From: Blastococcus litoris
GTDB taxonomy: Bacteria > Actinomycetota > Actinomycetes > Mycobacteriales > Geodermatophilaceae
DNA length: 64,000 nt
Assembly: GCF_003075095.1 (NCBI RefSeq)
Contig: NZ_QCZF01000003.1
Location: 415,707-479,706, forward strand
Direction: 5' to 3'
Each line of letters begins with the position of its first letter. Position 1 is the first letter of the stretch. The translations under genes were made by a program, and so were the position numbers. Shown here piece by piece: positions 26,833-36,726 of this stretch. The notes beneath the pieces are model-generated. The model was not told the DNA's origin, searched no databases, and was given only the letters and a program-made list of their open reading frames with translations.

Positions 26833-27767
26833 TGGGTCAGAAGGTCAACCCGCACGGGTTCCGGCTCGGGATCACCACCGACTACAAGTCCCGGTGGTAC
26901 GCGGACAAGCTGTACAAGGACTACGTCAAGGAAGACGTCGCGATCCGCAAGCTCATGTCCAAGGGCATGGAGCGGGCCGGCATCTCCAAGGTCGAGATCG
27001 AGCGCACCCGTGACCGGGTCCGCGTCGACATCCACACCGCCCGGCCGGGCATCGTCATCGGCCGTCGCGGCGCGGAGGCCGACCGCATCCGCGGCGAGCT
27101 CGAGAAGCTCACCGGCAAGCAGGTGCAGCTGAACATCCTCGAGGTCAAGAACCCCGAGTCCGACGCCCAGCTCGTCGCCCAGGGCGTCGCCGAGCAGCTG
27201 TCCAGCCGCGTCAGCTTCCGCCGCGCCATGCGCAAGGCCATGCAGTCGGCCCAGCGCAGCCCGCAGGTCAAGGGCATCCGGGTCCAGTGCTCGGGTCGCC
27301 TCGGCGGCACCGAGATGAGCCGGTCGGAGTTCTACCGCGAGGGCCGGGTGCCGCTGCACACGCTCCGCGCGAACATCGACTACGGCATCTACGAGGCCCG
27401 CACGACCTTCGGCCGCATCGGCGTGAAGGTGTGGATCTACAAGGGTGACGTCAGCGGCTCGCGCGCCGAGCGGGAGGCCCTGGCGGCCCTCGCGGAGCGT
27501 CAGCAGCGCCGTGAGCGGGCCCAGCGCCCGCAGCGTCGTTCGGGTTCGTCCGGCACCACCGCCGGCGGGACCGAGGCCGGCCGCGCCGCCGTCGAGTCCT
27601 CGACCGGCCCGGCCACCGACACCGCCGAGAGCACCGTCGCCGTCACGTCCGGCGACGTCGCTCCCGAGACGACCGTCGCCGAGGTCGCCGGTCCGGAGGC
27701 CACTCCCGCCGTGGAGCAGGCCGCCGAGACCACCGCGACCGAGACGACCGAGAACACGGAGAGCTGA
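26832..27767 (+). CDS. rpsC: 30S ribosomal protein S3 with a long acidic tail
   Basis: 311 aa, compared with about 220-275 in most bacteria. The GTG start overlaps the rplV TAG and gives [13 protein letters not shown], the normal S3 N-terminus. The KH domain ([20 protein letters not shown]) and the C-domain ending [11 protein letters not shown] near residue 203 are intact. A basic Arg/Gln stretch runs from 215 to 240. The last 70 residues are Thr/Ala/Glu-rich low-complexity sequence. S3 forms part of the mRNA entry channel. rplP follows directly. Confidence 0.96.
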   Translation: MGQKVNPHGFRLGITTDYKSRWYADKLYKDYVKEDVAIRKLMSKGMERAGISKVEIERTRDRVRVDIHTARPGIVIGRRGAEADRIRGELEKLTGKQVQLNILEVKNPESDAQLVAQGVAEQLSSRVSFRRAMRKAMQSAQRSPQVKGIRVQCSGRLGGTEMSRSEFYREGRVPLHTLRANIDYGIYEARTTFGRIGVKVWIYKGDVSGSRAEREALAALAERQQRRERAQRPQRRSGSSGTTAGGTEAGRAAVESSTGPATDTAESTVAVTSGDVAPETTVAEVAGPEATPAVEQAAETTATETTENTES

Positions 27768-27770
27768 CCC

Positions 27771-28187
27771 ATGCTCATCCCACGGCGCGTCAAGCACCGC
27801 AAGCAGCACCACCCCGACCGTGGCGGTCGCGCCAAGGGCGGCACCGCGATCAACTTCGGTGAGTACGCGATCCAGGCCCTCGAGCCCGCCTACGTGACGA
27901 ACCGGCAGATCGAGTCCGCCCGTATCGCCATGACCCGGCACATCAAGCGTGGCGGAAAGGTGTGGATCTCGATCTACCCGGACCGTCCGCTCACCAAGAA
28001 GCCGGCCGAGACCCGCATGGGTTCCGGCAAGGGTTCGCCCGAGTGGTGGGTCGCCAACGTCAAGCCCGGCCGCATCATGTTCGAGCTGTCGGGTGTCGCC
28101 GAGCCGGTGGCGCGCGAGGCCATGCGCCGCGCGATCCACAAGCTCCCGATGAAGTGCCGCTTCATCACGCGTGAAGGGGAAGTGTGA
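27771..28187 (+). CDS. rplP: 50S ribosomal protein L16
   Basis: 138 aa, normal length. L16 helps place A-site tRNA and organises the central protuberance. It starts [19 protein letters not shown] and has [20 protein letters not shown] with the conserved Arg used for hydroxylation in some bacteria. The stop overlaps the rpmC ATG by one base (TGATG). Confidence 0.98.
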   Translation: MLIPRRVKHRKQHHPDRGGRAKGGTAINFGEYAIQALEPAYVTNRQIESARIAMTRHIKRGGKVWISIYPDRPLTKKPAETRMGSGKGSPEWWVANVKPGRIMFELSGVAEPVAREAMRRAIHKLPMKCRFITREGEV

Positions 28188-28420
28188 TGGCCGCCGGTCT
28201 GACCGCTCCGGAGCTGCGCGAGCTCTCTGCCGACGAGCTCGCCTCGCGGCTGCGTGAGTCGAAGGAAGAACTGTTCAACCTGCGGTTCCAGGTGGCCACC
28301 GGCCAGCTGGACAACAACCGGCGACTGCAGACCGTCCGCCGCGACATCGCCCGGATCTACACGATCATGCGCGAGCGCGAGCTGGGTCTCTCGGTCGCCC
28401 CGAACGAGGGTGTGGCATGA
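28187..28420 (+). CDS. rpmC: 50S ribosomal protein L29
   Basis: 77 aa, a two-helix protein near the tunnel exit. The ATG at 28187 is chosen over the GTG one codon earlier, because GAAGGGGAAG then has better spacing. It contains [20 protein letters not shown] and the second helix [18 protein letters not shown]. It overlaps rplP by one base and rpsQ by 4. Confidence 0.95.
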   Translation: MAAGLTAPELRELSADELASRLRESKEELFNLRFQVATGQLDNNRRLQTVRRDIARIYTIMRERELGLSVAPNEGVA

Positions 28421-28707
28421 GCGAGACCCAGGAAGCCTCGGGCCCCGGCCTGGCCGGCCGCGGGTACCGGAAGGTCCGCGAGGGCCTGGTGGTCAGCGAC
28501 AAGATGGAGAAGACCATCGTCGTCGAGGTGGAGGACCGCGTGAAGCACGCCCTCTACGGCAAGGTCATCCGCCGGACCAGCAAGCTCAAGGTCCACGACG
28601 AGCAGAACGTCGCCGGCATCGGTGACCGCGTGCAGATCATGGAGACCCGGCCGACGTCGGCTACCAAGCGGTGGCGGCTGGTCGAGATCCTCGAGAAGGC
28701 CAAGTAA
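28417..28707 (+). CDS. rpsQ: 30S ribosomal protein S17
   Basis: 96 aa, an OB-fold protein that binds 16S rRNA early in assembly. It has a 15-residue N-terminal lead, then [40 protein letters not shown] and the C-terminal [13 protein letters not shown]. It overlaps rpmC by 4 bp. It is the last gene before a 218-bp gap with a strong hairpin, so it closes the S10 unit. Confidence 0.97.
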   Translation: MSETQEASGPGLAGRGYRKVREGLVVSDKMEKTIVVEVEDRVKHALYGKVIRRTSKLKVHDEQNVAGIGDRVQIMETRPTSATKRWRLVEILEKAK

Positions 28708-28822
28708 GGGCGGTCCTCCGGGGCCGTAGCACAACACCAGAGCGATACGCGTACTCTGGACGACTGGCGCGCACCGTGTCCCCTTCACGGGGGCCGCGCG
28801 CCGCATCCCGGTACCCGTGCTT

Positions 28823-28857
28823 CGGACGCACCGGCGGCCACGCCGCCGGTGCGTCCG
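28823..28857. terminator. Hairpin between rpsQ and rplN
   Basis: Perfect 16-bp arms (28823-28838 and 28842-28857) with a 3-nt loop, CAC. A second, weaker inverted repeat (28871-28879 with 28894-28902) follows. No U-run. It lies in the 218-bp gap where the S10 cluster ends and the spc cluster begins, so it is probably a terminator or processing site. I see no convincing promoter in the remainder of the gap. Confidence 0.68.
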
Positions 28858-28925
28858 CACGCGGATGCCGGACAGCCGGTTCACCGTTCCGGCCCGGCTG
28901 TCACCACAAGATTTGGGAGTAGGAC

Positions 28926-29294
28926 GTGATCCAGCAGGAGTCGCGGCTGCGAGTCGCCGACAACACCGGTGCGAAGGAGATCCTCTGCATCCGCGTGCTC
29001 GGCGGCTCCGGGCGACGCTACGCGGGCATCGGCGACGTCATCGTCGGCACCGTCAAGGACGCGCTGCCGGGTGCCGGCGTCAAGAAGGGCGACGTGGTCA
29101 AGGCCGTCGTCGTCCGCACGGTGAAGGAGCGGCGTCGTCCCGACGGCTCCTACATCCGCTTCGACGAGAACGCCGCGGTCATCATCCGCGACAGCGGCGA
29201 CCCGCGCGGTACGCGCATCTTCGGCCCCGTCGGCCGGGAGCTCCGCGACAAGCGCTTCATGCGGATCATCTCGCTCGCTCCGGAGGTGCTGTGA
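28926..29294 (+). CDS. rplN: 50S ribosomal protein L14
   Basis: 122 aa from GTG with GGGAGTAGGA upstream. L14 forms part of the subunit interface and binds the silencing factor Rsf[19 protein letters not shown], the basic loop [14 protein letters not shown] and ending ISLAPEVL are typical, and the length is exact. It is the first gene of the spc cluster, with rplX 3 bp downstream. Confidence 0.98.
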   Translation: MIQQESRLRVADNTGAKEILCIRVLGGSGRRYAGIGDVIVGTVKDALPGAGVKKGDVVKAVVVRTVKERRRPDGSYIRFDENAAVIIRDSGDPRGTRIFGPVGRELRDKRFMRIISLAPEVL

Positions 29295-29297
29295 GCC

Positions 29298-29639
29298 ATG
29301 GCTGACAACAAGAAGACGCCGTCCATGAAGGTCAAGAAGGGTGACACCGTCGTCGTCCTGTCCGGCAAGGACAAGGGTGCGAAGGGTCGCGTCATCGCCG
29401 CCTACCCCAAGGACCAGCGCGTGCTGGTCGAGGGCGTGGGCCGCGTGAAGAAGCACACCCGCATCTCCTCGACGCAGCGCGGCGCCCAGCAGGGCGGCAT
29501 CGTGACGCAGGAGGCTCCCATCCACGTGAGCAACGTGATGGTGATCGACTCCGAGGACAAGCCGACCCGGGTCGGTTACCGCAAGGACGACAACGGCCGC
29601 AGCATCCGGGTCTCGCGGCGCACCGGTAAGGACCTCTGA
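29298..29639 (+). CDS. rplX: 50S ribosomal protein L24
   Basis: 113 aa, a KOW-fold protein that starts 50S assembly. It contains [21 protein letters not shown] near residues 9-29 and [14 protein letters not shown]. The C-terminal part is the usual actinobacterial one, with [18 protein letters not shown]. It is placed tightly between rplN (3 bp) and rplE (5 bp). Confidence 0.98.
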   Translation: MADNKKTPSMKVKKGDTVVVLSGKDKGAKGRVIAAYPKDQRVLVEGVGRVKKHTRISSTQRGAQQGGIVTQEAPIHVSNVMVIDSEDKPTRVGYRKDDNGRSIRVSRRTGKDL

Positions 29640-29644
29640 ACGCC

Positions 29645-30229
29645 ATGAGTGCACCCACGCGTGAGCTGCCCCGCATGCTCGCCCACTACCGCGAGAACAT
29701 CGCGCCGGCGCTGCAGTCGGAGTTCAACTTCGACAACGTCATGCAGATCCCGCGCCTGACGAAGATCGTCGTCAACATGGGCGTCGGCGAGGCCACCAAG
29801 GACGCCAAGCTGATGGACGGCGCCGTCCGCGACCTGACCGCGATCACCGGCCAGAAGCCGGCCGTCGTCCGGGCCCGCAAGTCCATCGCGCAGTTCAAGC
29901 TGCGCGAGGGCATGCCGATCGGCGCGAAGGTCACCCTCCGCGGCGACCGGATGTGGGAGTTCCTGGACCGGCTGCTGTCGCTGGCCCTGCCCCGCATCCG
30001 CGACTTCCGCGGCCTGAACCCCAAGCAGTTCGACGGCCACGGCAACTACACCTTCGGCCTCAACGAGCAGTCCATGTTCCGCGAGATCGACGTCGACAAG
30101 ATCGACCGGCAGCGCGGCATGGACATCACCCTGGTCACCACCGCCACGAACGACGAGGAAGGTCGCGAGCTGCTCCGCCAGCTCGGCTTCCCCTTCGGCG
30201 GCTCGCCCGTCGTGACCACCATCCGCTGA
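29645..30229 (+). CDS. rplE: 50S ribosomal protein L5
   Basis: 194 aa. It binds 5S rRNA in the central protuberance. [20 protein letters not shown] sequence ([19 protein letters not shown]) near 36-54, [19 protein letters not shown] and the C-terminal [20 protein letters not shown] are conserved. An extension of about 15 residues precedes the core, as in other actinobacteria. rpsN follows after 17 bp with GGTAGGAG. Confidence 0.98.
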   Translation: MSAPTRELPRMLAHYRENIAPALQSEFNFDNVMQIPRLTKIVVNMGVGEATKDAKLMDGAVRDLTAITGQKPAVVRARKSIAQFKLREGMPIGAKVTLRGDRMWEFLDRLLSLALPRIRDFRGLNPKQFDGHGNYTFGLNEQSMFREIDVDKIDRQRGMDITLVTTATNDEEGRELLRQLGFPFGGSPVVTTIR

Positions 30230-30246
30230 GCCGGTAGGAGACAACC

Positions 30247-30432
30247 ATGGCCAAGAAGGCTCTGATCAACAAGGCGGCCCGCAAGCCGAAGTTCGCCGTC
30301 CGCGGGTACACCCGCTGCCAGCGGTGCGGCCGTCCGCACTCGGTCTTCCGCAAGTTCGGCCTGTGCCGGATCTGCCTGCGGGAGATGGCCCACGCCGGGG
30401 AGCTCCCGGGCGTGCGCAAGTCCAGCTGGTAA
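30247..30432 (+). CDS. rpsN: 30S ribosomal protein S14, type Z (zinc-binding)
   Basis: 61 aa, the short S14 form. It keeps both zinc pairs, CQRC (24-27) and CRIC (40-43), and ends GVRKSSW as usual. Actinobacteria often have this form in the spc cluster and a zinc-free copy elsewhere under Zur control. No such copy is in the window. A 117-bp gap to rpsH follows, with a small inverted repeat (GCCGGGGC...GCCCCGGT) and the motif ACAGCACCAC at 30463. Confidence 0.97.
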   Translation: MAKKALINKAARKPKFAVRGYTRCQRCGRPHSVFRKFGLCRICLREMAHAGELPGVRKSSW

Positions 30433-30549
30433 CACCCGGCCGGGGCACCAGCCCCGGTCACCACAGCACCACTGATCGCCGAGAGGCCCGGCGCCAAGTC
30501 CCCGAGACCCAGCGCACGAGGAACCGCGGCGAGAGAGGCACCACCTGAC

Positions 30550-30960
30550 ATGACGATGACCGACCCGATCGCGGACATGCTCACGCGTCTGCGGAACGCC
30601 AACCAGGCGTACCACGACAGCACGGTCATGCCGTCCTCGAAGCTCAAGACGCACATCGCCGAGATCCTCCAGCAGGAGGGCTACATCGCCGGCTGGAACG
30701 TCTCGGACGTCGAGAAGGACGGCAGCACCTTCAAGCAGCTGACGATCGACCTGAAGTACGGCCCCAACCGCGAGCGCAGCATCGCCGGTGTCCGGCGCGT
30801 CTCGAAGCCCGGTCTGCGGGTCTACGCGAAGTCGAACTCGCTGCCGAAGGTCCTCGGCGGGCTCGGGGTGGCGATCATCTCGACGTCCACCGGGCTGCTG
30901 ACCGACAAGCAGGCGAACAAGAAGGGCGTGGGTGGGGAAGTCCTCGCCTACGTCTGGTAA
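30550..30960 (+). CDS. rpsH: 30S ribosomal protein S8
   Basis: 136 aa. It binds 16S helix 21 and in E. coli represses the spc operon. [19 protein letters not shown] matches the mycobacterial start, so the first of the two ATGs is used. [19 protein letters not shown] and the ending GGEVLAYVW are conserved. It is preceded by a 117-bp gap, the largest within the spc cluster, and followed by rplF after 15 bp. Confidence 0.98.
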   Translation: MTMTDPIADMLTRLRNANQAYHDSTVMPSSKLKTHIAEILQQEGYIAGWNVSDVEKDGSTFKQLTIDLKYGPNRERSIAGVRRVSKPGLRVYAKSNSLPKVLGGLGVAIISTSTGLLTDKQANKKGVGGEVLAYVW

Positions 30961-30975
30961 GGGAGCGAACGACAG

Positions 30976-31515
30976 ATGTCACGAATCGGACGACTCCCGA
31001 TCGCCGTGCCCAGCGGTGTCGAGGTCGCGATCGACGGCCAGACGGTCAACGTGAAGGGCCCCAAGGGCTCGCTGAGCCACACGGTCGCCTCGCCGATCAC
31101 GGTCGAGCGCGACGAGGACGGCACGCTCCGCGTGCAGCGTCCCAACGACGAGCGTCAGAACCGGGCCCTCCACGGCCTGTCTCGGACGCTCATCGCCAAC
31201 ATGATCACCGGCGTCACCGAGGGGTACACCAAGACCCTCGAGATCGTCGGTGTCGGTTACCGCGTCCAGGCGCGCGGCTCGGACCTCGAGTTCGCCCTGG
31301 GCTTCAGCCACCCGGTGCCGGTGAAGGCCCCCGAGGGGATCTCCTTCGCCGTCGAGTCCCCCACCCGCCTGCGGGTCACGGGCATCGACAAGCAGCAGGT
31401 CGGCGAGGTCGCCGCCAAGATCCGCAAGATCCGCAAGCCCGACCCGTACAAGGGCAAGGGCGTGCGGTACCAGGGCGAGGTCGTCAAGCGCAAGGTCGGG
31501 AAGACGGGTAAGTGA
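30976..31515 (+). CDS. rplF: 50S ribosomal protein L6
   Basis: 179 aa, with two repeated L6 domains near the factor-binding site. [19 protein letters not shown] opens it. The C-terminal [20 protein letters not shown] is the conserved rRNA contact. The stop overlaps the rplR ATG by one base (TGATG). Confidence 0.98.
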   Translation: MSRIGRLPIAVPSGVEVAIDGQTVNVKGPKGSLSHTVASPITVERDEDGTLRVQRPNDERQNRALHGLSRTLIANMITGVTEGYTKTLEIVGVGYRVQARGSDLEFALGFSHPVPVKAPEGISFAVESPTRLRVTGIDKQQVGEVAAKIRKIRKPDPYKGKGVRYQGEVVKRKVGKTGK

Positions 31516-31916
31516 TGGCAACCGCAGAGAAGTCCGCTCGGGTGCACAAGCCCGTCGGCACCGACATCAGCACGGCCCGCCGCACCTCGCGGCTGCGCCG
31601 TCACAACCGCCTGCGCAAGCGCGTCACCGGTACGCCGGAGCGTCCCCGCCTGGTGGTCAAGCGCTCGTCGAGGCACATCCACGTGCAGCTCGTCGACGAC
31701 ACCGCCGGTCGCACGCTGGCCAGCGCCTCGACGATGGGCCTCCGCGGCGCGGAGGGCGACAAGTCCGCCCTCGCCCGTCAGGTGGGTGCCCAGATCGCCG
31801 AGCGCGCCAAGGCCGCCGGCGTGACCGCCGTCGTCTTCGACCGCGGGGGCAACCGGTACGCCGGTCGCATCGCCGCGCTCGCCGACGGGGCCCGCGAGGG
31901 CGGGCTGGACTTCTGA
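31515..31916 (+). CDS. rplR: 50S ribosomal protein L18
   Basis: 133 aa. It binds 5S rRNA with L5. The ATG at 31515 is preferred over the GTG one codon earlier. An N-terminal lead precedes [21 protein letters not shown], and [20 protein letters not shown] closes the domain. The length is normal. rpsE starts 31 bp later. Confidence 0.97.
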   Translation: MATAEKSARVHKPVGTDISTARRTSRLRRHNRLRKRVTGTPERPRLVVKRSSRHIHVQLVDDTAGRTLASASTMGLRGAEGDKSALARQVGAQIAERAKAAGVTAVVFDRGGNRYAGRIAALADGAREGGLDF

Positions 31917-31947
31917 TGACCAACCAGCAGATCGAGAGGGACGTCTG

Positions 31948-32562
31948 ATGCCAGGACCACAGCGACGCGGCGGCGGCGCCGGCGGCGGTAACGACCGCCG
32001 CGACCGTCGTGACGGCGGGCGGGGCCCCGGTGGCGCTCCCGCCGAGAAGAGCAACTACATCGAGCGCGTGGTCGCCATCAACCGCGTGTCCAAGGTCGTC
32101 AAGGGTGGTCGGCGCTTCAGCTTCACCGCCCTGGTGATCGTGGGCGACGGCGACGGCAAGGTCGGCGTGGGCTACGGCAAGGCCAAGGAGGTGCCCGCGG
32201 CGATCGCCAAGGGCGTCGAGGAGGCCAAGAAGCACTTCTACACCGTGCCGCGCATCGCCAGCACCATCCCGCACCCGGTGCAGGGTGAGGCGGCCGCCGG
32301 TGTCGTGCTGCTCAAGCCGGCCAGCCCGGGTACCGGTGTCATCGCCGGTGGCCCGGTGCGTGCCGTCCTCGAGTGCGCCGGCATCCACGACGTGCTCTCG
32401 AAGAGCCTGGGTTCCTCGAACCCGATCAACATCGTGCACGCCACGATGCAGGCGCTGAAGGACCTCGTCCGCCCCGAGGAGATCGCGGCCCGCCGCGGTC
32501 TGCCGCTCGAGGACGTCGCCCCCGCCGCCATGCTGCGGGCGCGTGCGGGTCAGGGAGTCTGA
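31948..32562 (+). CDS. rpsE: 30S ribosomal protein S5
   Basis: 204 aa. It acts in decoding fidelity and mRNA entry. The first 38 residues are an Arg/Gly-rich tail ([20 protein letters not shown]), then the core [20 protein letters not shown]. The spectinomycin-linked loop ([10 protein letters not shown]) looks normal. [20 protein letters not shown] is conserved. rpmD begins 2 bp after the stop. Confidence 0.97.
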   Translation: MPGPQRRGGGAGGGNDRRDRRDGGRGPGGAPAEKSNYIERVVAINRVSKVVKGGRRFSFTALVIVGDGDGKVGVGYGKAKEVPAAIAKGVEEAKKHFYTVPRIASTIPHPVQGEAAAGVVLLKPASPGTGVIAGGPVRAVLECAGIHDVLSKSLGSSNPINIVHATMQALKDLVRPEEIAARRGLPLEDVAPAAMLRARAGQGV

Positions 32563-32563
32563 G

Positions 32564-32743
32564 ATGGCACAGCTCAAGATCACCCAGGTCAAGTCGGGGA
32601 TCGGGCGCAAGCAGAACCAGCGCGAGACGCTGCGTTCGCTCGGGCTCAAGCGCATCCACGACTCGGTCGTGCAGGAGGACCGTCCCGAGATCCGCGGGAT
32701 GGTCGCGACGGTGCCGCACCTCGTCACCGTCGAAGAAATCTGA
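32564..32743 (+). CDS. rpmD: 50S ribosomal protein L30
   Basis: 59 aa, the usual short bacterial form. [20 protein letters not shown] is the conserved N-terminal strand and helix. [20 protein letters not shown] follows and TVEEI ends it. The ATG lies 2 bp after the rpsE stop, so translation is probably coupled. An in-frame start further upstream lies inside rpsE and is rejected. Confidence 0.97.
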   Translation: MAQLKITQVKSGIGRKQNQRETLRSLGLKRIHDSVVQEDRPEIRGMVATVPHLVTVEEI

Positions 32744-32756
32744 GTAGGGACATCTC

Positions 32757-33200
32757 ATGACTCTCAAGGTCCACCACCTGCGTCCGGCCCCGGGCGCCCA
32801 CACCGCCAAGACCCGCGTGGGTCGCGGTGAGGGCTCCAAGGGCAAGACGGCCGGTCGCGGCACCAAGGGCACCGGCGCGCGGGGCAACACGCACGCGCGG
32901 TTCGAGGGTGGGCAGACCCCGCTGCACATGCGGCTGCCCAAGCTCTCCGGTTTCAAGAGCCCGAACAAGGTCGTCTTCCAGGTCGTCAACCTCGACCGGA
33001 TCGCGGCGCTGTTCCCGCAGGGCGGGTCCGTGACCCCGGAGACGCTGGTCGAGGCCGGCGCCGTCCGCCGCAACCAGCCGGTCAAGGTCCTCGGCACCGG
33101 CGAACTCGGCGGTGTCAAGGTCGACGTCCAGGCGCACGCCTTCTCCGCGTCGGCTGCCGAGAAGATCGGCGCGGCCGGGGGCAGCACCACCGTTCTCTGA
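32757..33200 (+). CDS. rplO: 50S ribosomal protein L15
   Basis: 147 aa. It is a late 50S assembly protein with a long basic N-terminal arm: [39 protein letters not shown] and [19 protein letters not shown]. The C-terminal globular part ends [15 protein letters not shown]. It is the last gene of the ribosomal unit before a strong hairpin and the secY promoter. Confidence 0.98.
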   Translation: MTLKVHHLRPAPGAHTAKTRVGRGEGSKGKTAGRGTKGTGARGNTHARFEGGQTPLHMRLPKLSGFKSPNKVVFQVVNLDRIAALFPQGGSVTPETLVEAGAVRRNQPVKVLGTGELGGVKVDVQAHAFSASAAEKIGAAGGSTTVL

Positions 33201-33207
33201 AGCACCC

Positions 33208-33242
33208 TCGACCCCCGGGACGCACGTCGTCCCGGGGGTCGA
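33208..33242. terminator. Hairpin between rplO and secY
   Basis: Perfect 15-bp arms (33208-33222 and 33228-33242) with loop CACGT. It is GC-rich and has no long U-run. It lies 8 bp after rplO and immediately before the putative secY -10 box, which suggests that secY-adk-map is a separate transcription unit. Confidence 0.7.
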
Positions 33243-33254
33243 CGGCTGCATTGC

Positions 33255-33260
33255 TAATCT
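33255..33260 (+). promoter_or_regulatory. Putative -10 box for secY-adk-map
   Basis: TAATCT fits the TANNNT -10 pattern. It sits in the only AT-richer patch of this gap, just after the terminator hairpin, and would give a leader of about 20 nt with the strong ribosome site AGGGGAGGG. No clear -35 is seen, so confidence is moderate. Confidence 0.45.
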
Positions 33261-33286
33261 CAGCCGACCGAACTAGGGGAGGGCAC

Positions 33287-34597
33287 GTGCTGCAGGCGTT
33301 CGCCGCGGCGTTCCGGACGCCAGATCTCCGGCGCAAGCTGCTGTTCTCCCTGGCGATCATCGCCGTCTACCGGCTGGGGGCCTCCGTGCCCGGGCCGGGC
33401 GTCTCGGTCGAGGCGATCAACAACTGCCTCGAGCAGGCGCAGGCCTCCGACCAGCGCGACATCTACTCGCTGGTCAACCTGTTCTCCGGGGGTGCGCTGC
33501 TCCGCCTGAGCGTCTTCGCGCTCGGGATCATGCCGTACATCACGGCGAGCATCATCGTGCAGCTGCTGGTCGTGGTCATCCCGCGCTTCGAGCAGCTGAA
33601 GAAGGAAGGGCAGTCGGGTCAGGCCAAGCTGACCCAGTACACCCGGTACCTGACGATCGCCCTCGCCGTCCTGCAGAGCACCGGCATCATCGCCCTGGCG
33701 CGCAGCGGGCAGCTGTTCCCGAACTGCAGCGAGTCGATCATCCCGTCGGACTCCGTGTGGACGACGGTGGTCCTCGTCATCGCGCTCACGGCCGGCACCG
33801 CCCTGATCATGTGGCTGGGCGAGCTGCTCACCGAGAAGGGGATCGGCAACGGCATGTCCGTGCTGATCTTCACCTCGATCGCCGCCCGCATCCCGGCCGA
33901 GGGCGGGTCGATCCTGCAGACCCGCGGCGGCGTCGTCTTCGCCATCGTCTGCGTCTTCGCGCTGCTGATCATCGGCGCGGTCGTCTACGTCGAGCAGGCC
34001 CAGCGCCGCATCCCCGTGCAGTACGCCAAGCGGATGGTCGGCCGTCGCATGTACGGCGGGACGTCGACCTACCTGCCGCTCAAGGTCAACCAGGCCGGCG
34101 TCATCCCGGTGATCTTCGCGTCCTCGCTGCTGTACCTGCCGCAGCTGATCACGCAGCTCCAGGGCAACGAGACCGGGCCGGTGCGTCGGTTCTTCGAGAA
34201 CTACATCATCGACCAGAGCAGCCCGGTCCACGTCGCCTTCTACTTCGGCCTGATCGTGTTCTTCACGTACTTCTACGTGTCGATCACCTTCAACCCGGAG
34301 GAGCGGGCCGACGACATGAAGCGCTACGGCGGCTTCATCCCGGGCATCCGGCCGGGCCGGCCCACCGCCGAGTACCTGCAGTACGTGCTGTCCCGGATCA
34401 CCCTGCCGGGGTCGATCTACCTCGGGACGGTCGCCGTGCTGCCGAACCTCTTCCTGTCGATCACGCAGGATGGGCAGAACCAGAACTTCCCGTTCGGCGG
34501 GACCGCGGTGCTGATCATGGTCGGAGTGGGGTTGGAGACGGTGAAGCAGATCGAGACGCAGCTCAACCAGCGCAACTACGAAGGGTTCCTGAAGTAG
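33287..34597 (+). CDS. secY: Preprotein translocase subunit SecY
   Basis: 436 aa, the ten-helix channel of the Sec translocon in the plasma membrane. The GTG start has AGGGGAGGG 3 nt before it and gives [20 protein letters not shown], the normal actinobacterial N-terminus. [20 protein letters not shown] (TM2 and plug region), the cytosolic loop with [15 protein letters not shown], and the loop [15 protein letters not shown] are conserved. The stop overlaps the adk GTG by one base. Confidence 0.97.
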   Translation: MLQAFAAAFRTPDLRRKLLFSLAIIAVYRLGASVPGPGVSVEAINNCLEQAQASDQRDIYSLVNLFSGGALLRLSVFALGIMPYITASIIVQLLVVVIPRFEQLKKEGQSGQAKLTQYTRYLTIALAVLQSTGIIALARSGQLFPNCSESIIPSDSVWTTVVLVIALTAGTALIMWLGELLTEKGIGNGMSVLIFTSIAARIPAEGGSILQTRGGVVFAIVCVFALLIIGAVVYVEQAQRRIPVQYAKRMVGRRMYGGTSTYLPLKVNQAGVIPVIFASSLLYLPQLITQLQGNETGPVRRFFENYIIDQSSPVHVAFYFGLIVFFTYFYVSITFNPEERADDMKRYGGFIPGIRPGRPTAEYLQYVLSRITLPGSIYLGTVAVLPNLFLSITQDGQNQNFPFGGTAVLIMVGVGLETVKQIETQLNQRNYEGFLK

Positions 34598-35202
34598 TGC
34601 GCGTCGTCCTGCTGGGCCCTCCCGGAGCGGGCAAGGGCACCCAGGCGCAGATCATCGCCGAGCGCGTCGGGGTCCCGGCGATCTCGACCGGCGACATCTT
34701 CCGCGCGAACGTGAGCGGGCAGACGGAGCTCGGCCGGAAGGCCAAGACCTACATGGACGCGGGAGACCTCGTCCCGGACGAGATCACCGTGGCCATGGTG
34801 AAGGACCGCCTGGACGAGCCGGACGCCAAGGCCGGCTTCCTGCTGGACGGCTTCCCGCGCACCATCGCCCAGGCCGAGCAGCTGCGCTCGTCGCTCGCCG
34901 ACCTCGGGCACGCGCTGGACTGCGTCCTCGAGCTCGTCGTCGACGAGGAGGAGCTGGTGCGCCGGCTCTCCGGGCGGCGCATGCTGGTGGACGGTCAGAT
35001 GGTCCAGCGGGAGGACGACAAGCCCGAGACCGTCCGCCACCGGCTGAAGGTGTACCGGGAACAGACGGCGCCGCTGTCCGGCTTCTACGAGGGCGAGGGG
35101 CTCCTGCGCCGCATCGACGCGATCGGTGAGGTCGAGGAGGTCACCGCCCGCGCGCTGGCCGCCTGCGGGGTGTCGGAGTCCGGGCAGCCCTCCGGGGACT
35201 GA
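34597..35202 (+). CDS. adk: Adenylate kinase
   Basis: 201 aa. It interconverts ATP + AMP and 2 ADP. The P-loop GPPGAGKGT is at residues 7-15. [10 protein letters not shown] and [10 protein letters not shown] are the AMP-site motifs. The LID is the short, zinc-free form ([16 protein letters not shown]), typical of actinobacterial Adk. The GTG start overlaps the secY stop, so the genes are coupled. This fits the conserved secY-adk-map order. Confidence 0.97.
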   Translation: MRVVLLGPPGAGKGTQAQIIAERVGVPAISTGDIFRANVSGQTELGRKAKTYMDAGDLVPDEITVAMVKDRLDEPDAKAGFLLDGFPRTIAQAEQLRSSLADLGHALDCVLELVVDEEELVRRLSGRRMLVDGQMVQREDDKPETVRHRLKVYREQTAPLSGFYEGEGLLRRIDAIGEVEEVTARALAACGVSESGQPSGD

Positions 35203-35273
35203 CGGGACAGGGGCAGGAGATGTCGGCCGGGATCCTGAGCCGCCTCCCGCTGCTCGCGAAGTGGAGTGGACGC

Positions 35274-36077
35274 ATGATCCAGATCAAGACCGCGCACGAG
35301 ATCGAGCTCATGCGCGCCTCCGGGCTGGTGACGGCGGGAGCGATCGCCGCGGTGAAGGCCGCCGTCCGCCCCGGGGTCAGCACCGGTGAGCTCGACGCCA
35401 TCGCCGAGGACCACATCCGCTCGAAGGGCGCGGTGCCGAACTTCCTCGGCTACCACGGGTTCACCGGCACGATCTGCGCGTCCATCAACGACGAGATCGT
35501 CCACGGCATCCCGAACCCCGACCGCCGGCTCGCGGAGGGGGACAACATCTCCATCGACTGCGGGGCGATCCTGCAGGGCTGGCACAGCGACTCCGCGGTG
35601 ACGGTGACGGTGGGGGACCCCTCCGCCGAGGACGCCGCGTTGATGGACGTGACGGAACGGTCGATGTGGGCGGGCCTGGCCAAGGCGGTCGCCGGTGGGC
35701 GGCTGACCGACATCAGTGCCGCCGTCGAGCAGACGATCACCGCCGAGCAGCACCCGTACGGGATCGTCGACCACTACGGCGGGCACGGCATCGGCACCGA
35801 GATGCACCAGGACCCGCACGTGCTCAACTACGGCCGCCCCGGCCGTGGTCCGAAGCTGGTCCCCGGCCTGACGCTGGCCATCGAGCCGATGGTCACCGTG
35901 GGGGACCCGGCGACGGTGGAGCTCGACGACGGCTGGACCGTCGTCACCAAGGACGGGTCCCGCGCGGCCCACTTCGAGCACACCGTGGCCATCACGCCCG
36001 AGGGGCCCTGGGTCCTCACGGCCGAGGACGGCGGGGCCGCCGGGCTCGCGCCGTTCGGGATCACCCCGCGCGGCTGA
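35274..36077 (+). CDS. map: Type I methionine aminopeptidase
   Basis: 267 aa. It removes the N-terminal Met of new proteins with a two-metal centre. The metal ligands are in place: Asp in SIDCGAILQGWHSDS (two aspartates), His in GGHGIGTEMH, Glu in LAIEPMVT and Glu in HFEHTVAI. The substrate His is in GYHGFTGTICAS. The ATG at 35274 is preferred because MIQIKTAHEIELMR is the family start and GTGGAG lies upstream. An ATG at 35220 would add 18 unconserved residues and remains possible. Confidence 0.93.
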   Translation: MIQIKTAHEIELMRASGLVTAGAIAAVKAAVRPGVSTGELDAIAEDHIRSKGAVPNFLGYHGFTGTICASINDEIVHGIPNPDRRLAEGDNISIDCGAILQGWHSDSAVTVTVGDPSAEDAALMDVTERSMWAGLAKAVAGGRLTDISAAVEQTITAEQHPYGIVDHYGGHGIGTEMHQDPHVLNYGRPGRGPKLVPGLTLAIEPMVTVGDPATVELDDGWTVVTKDGSRAAHFEHTVAITPEGPWVLTAEDGGAAGLAPFGITPRG

Positions 36078-36110
36078 CCGCCGGTGTAGCCCACCCCTCA
36101 CCGGGGCGGG

Positions 36111-36140
36111 TTGGTGACCCGTGTGGCGCCGGGGTACAGT
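36111..36140 (+). promoter_or_regulatory. Predicted infA operon promoter
   Basis: The -35 is TTGGTG (36111-36116) and the -10 is TACAGT (36135-36140), with an 18-bp spacer. The predicted start is near 36147, leaving a leader of about 160 nt before infA. The leader contains GCACCACC (36214), similar to the motif in other ribosomal leaders of this window. Confidence 0.62.
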
Positions 36141-36308
36141 GAACGACGGCGTTCGCGCCGTTCCGTCGTCGTGCTGTGGCCGCACGACCCGGAACGCCCT
36201 CGCGAGAGCGTCTGCACCACCTGTTCTGCAACCACCGAGCACGTCCTCCGGGGTTCCCCCGTGGGCGGGCGAGGACATGGACCACCGAGTCGAGGAGCGC
36301 GCTAGGGA

Positions 36309-36530
36309 ATGGCGAAGAAGGACGGGGCCATCGAGGTCGAGGGTCGCGTCGTCGAGCCGCTGCCCAATGCGATGTTCCGGGTCGAGCTGCAGAACGGGCA
36401 CCGGGTGCTCGCCCACATCAGCGGCAAGATGCGTCAGCACTACATCCGCATCCTGCCCGAGGACCGCGTGGTCGTGGAGCTCTCGCCCTACGACCTGACC
36501 CGCGGTCGCATCGTCTACCGCTACAAGTAA
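36309..36530 (+). CDS. infA: Translation initiation factor IF-1
   Basis: 73 aa, a single OB-fold that blocks the A site during initiation. [20 protein letters not shown] and the ending [13 protein letters not shown] are standard. The length is exact. It starts after GGAGCGCGCTAGGGA. It is the first gene of the infA-rpmJ-rpsM-rpsK-rpsD unit, followed by a GC-rich inverted repeat (36536-36543 with 36559-36566) and rpmJ. Confidence 0.98.
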   Translation: MAKKDGAIEVEGRVVEPLPNAMFRVELQNGHRVLAHISGKMRQHYIRILPEDRVVVELSPYDLTRGRIVYRYK

Positions 36531-36598
36531 CCGCTCGGCCGCGAACGCCCTCCGGGGGCGCGGCCGGCACACGATCTGAGGAATGAGGGGCGGCACCG

Positions 36599-36712
36599 GT
36601 GAAGGTCCAGCCGTCGGTGAAGAAGATCTGCGACAAGTGCAAGGTGATCCGCCGGCACGGCCGGGTCATGGTCATCTGCGACAACGCCCGGCACAAGCAG
36701 CGCCAGGGCTGA
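36599..36712 (+). CDS. rpmJ: 50S ribosomal protein L36 (zinc-binding form)
   Basis: 37 aa from GTG, easily missed because of its size. It reads [20 protein letters not shown], then [15 protein letters not shown]. The three cysteines (11, 14, 27) and His32 form the zinc ribbon of the C+ type. A zinc-free paralogue would be expected under Zur control elsewhere. The ribosome site is GAGGAATGAGGGG, 10-20 nt upstream. rpsM starts 14 bp after the stop. Confidence 0.96.
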   Translation: MKVQPSVKKICDKCKVIRRHGRVMVICDNARHKQRQG

Positions 36713-36726
36713 GGGAGTACCTGAAC

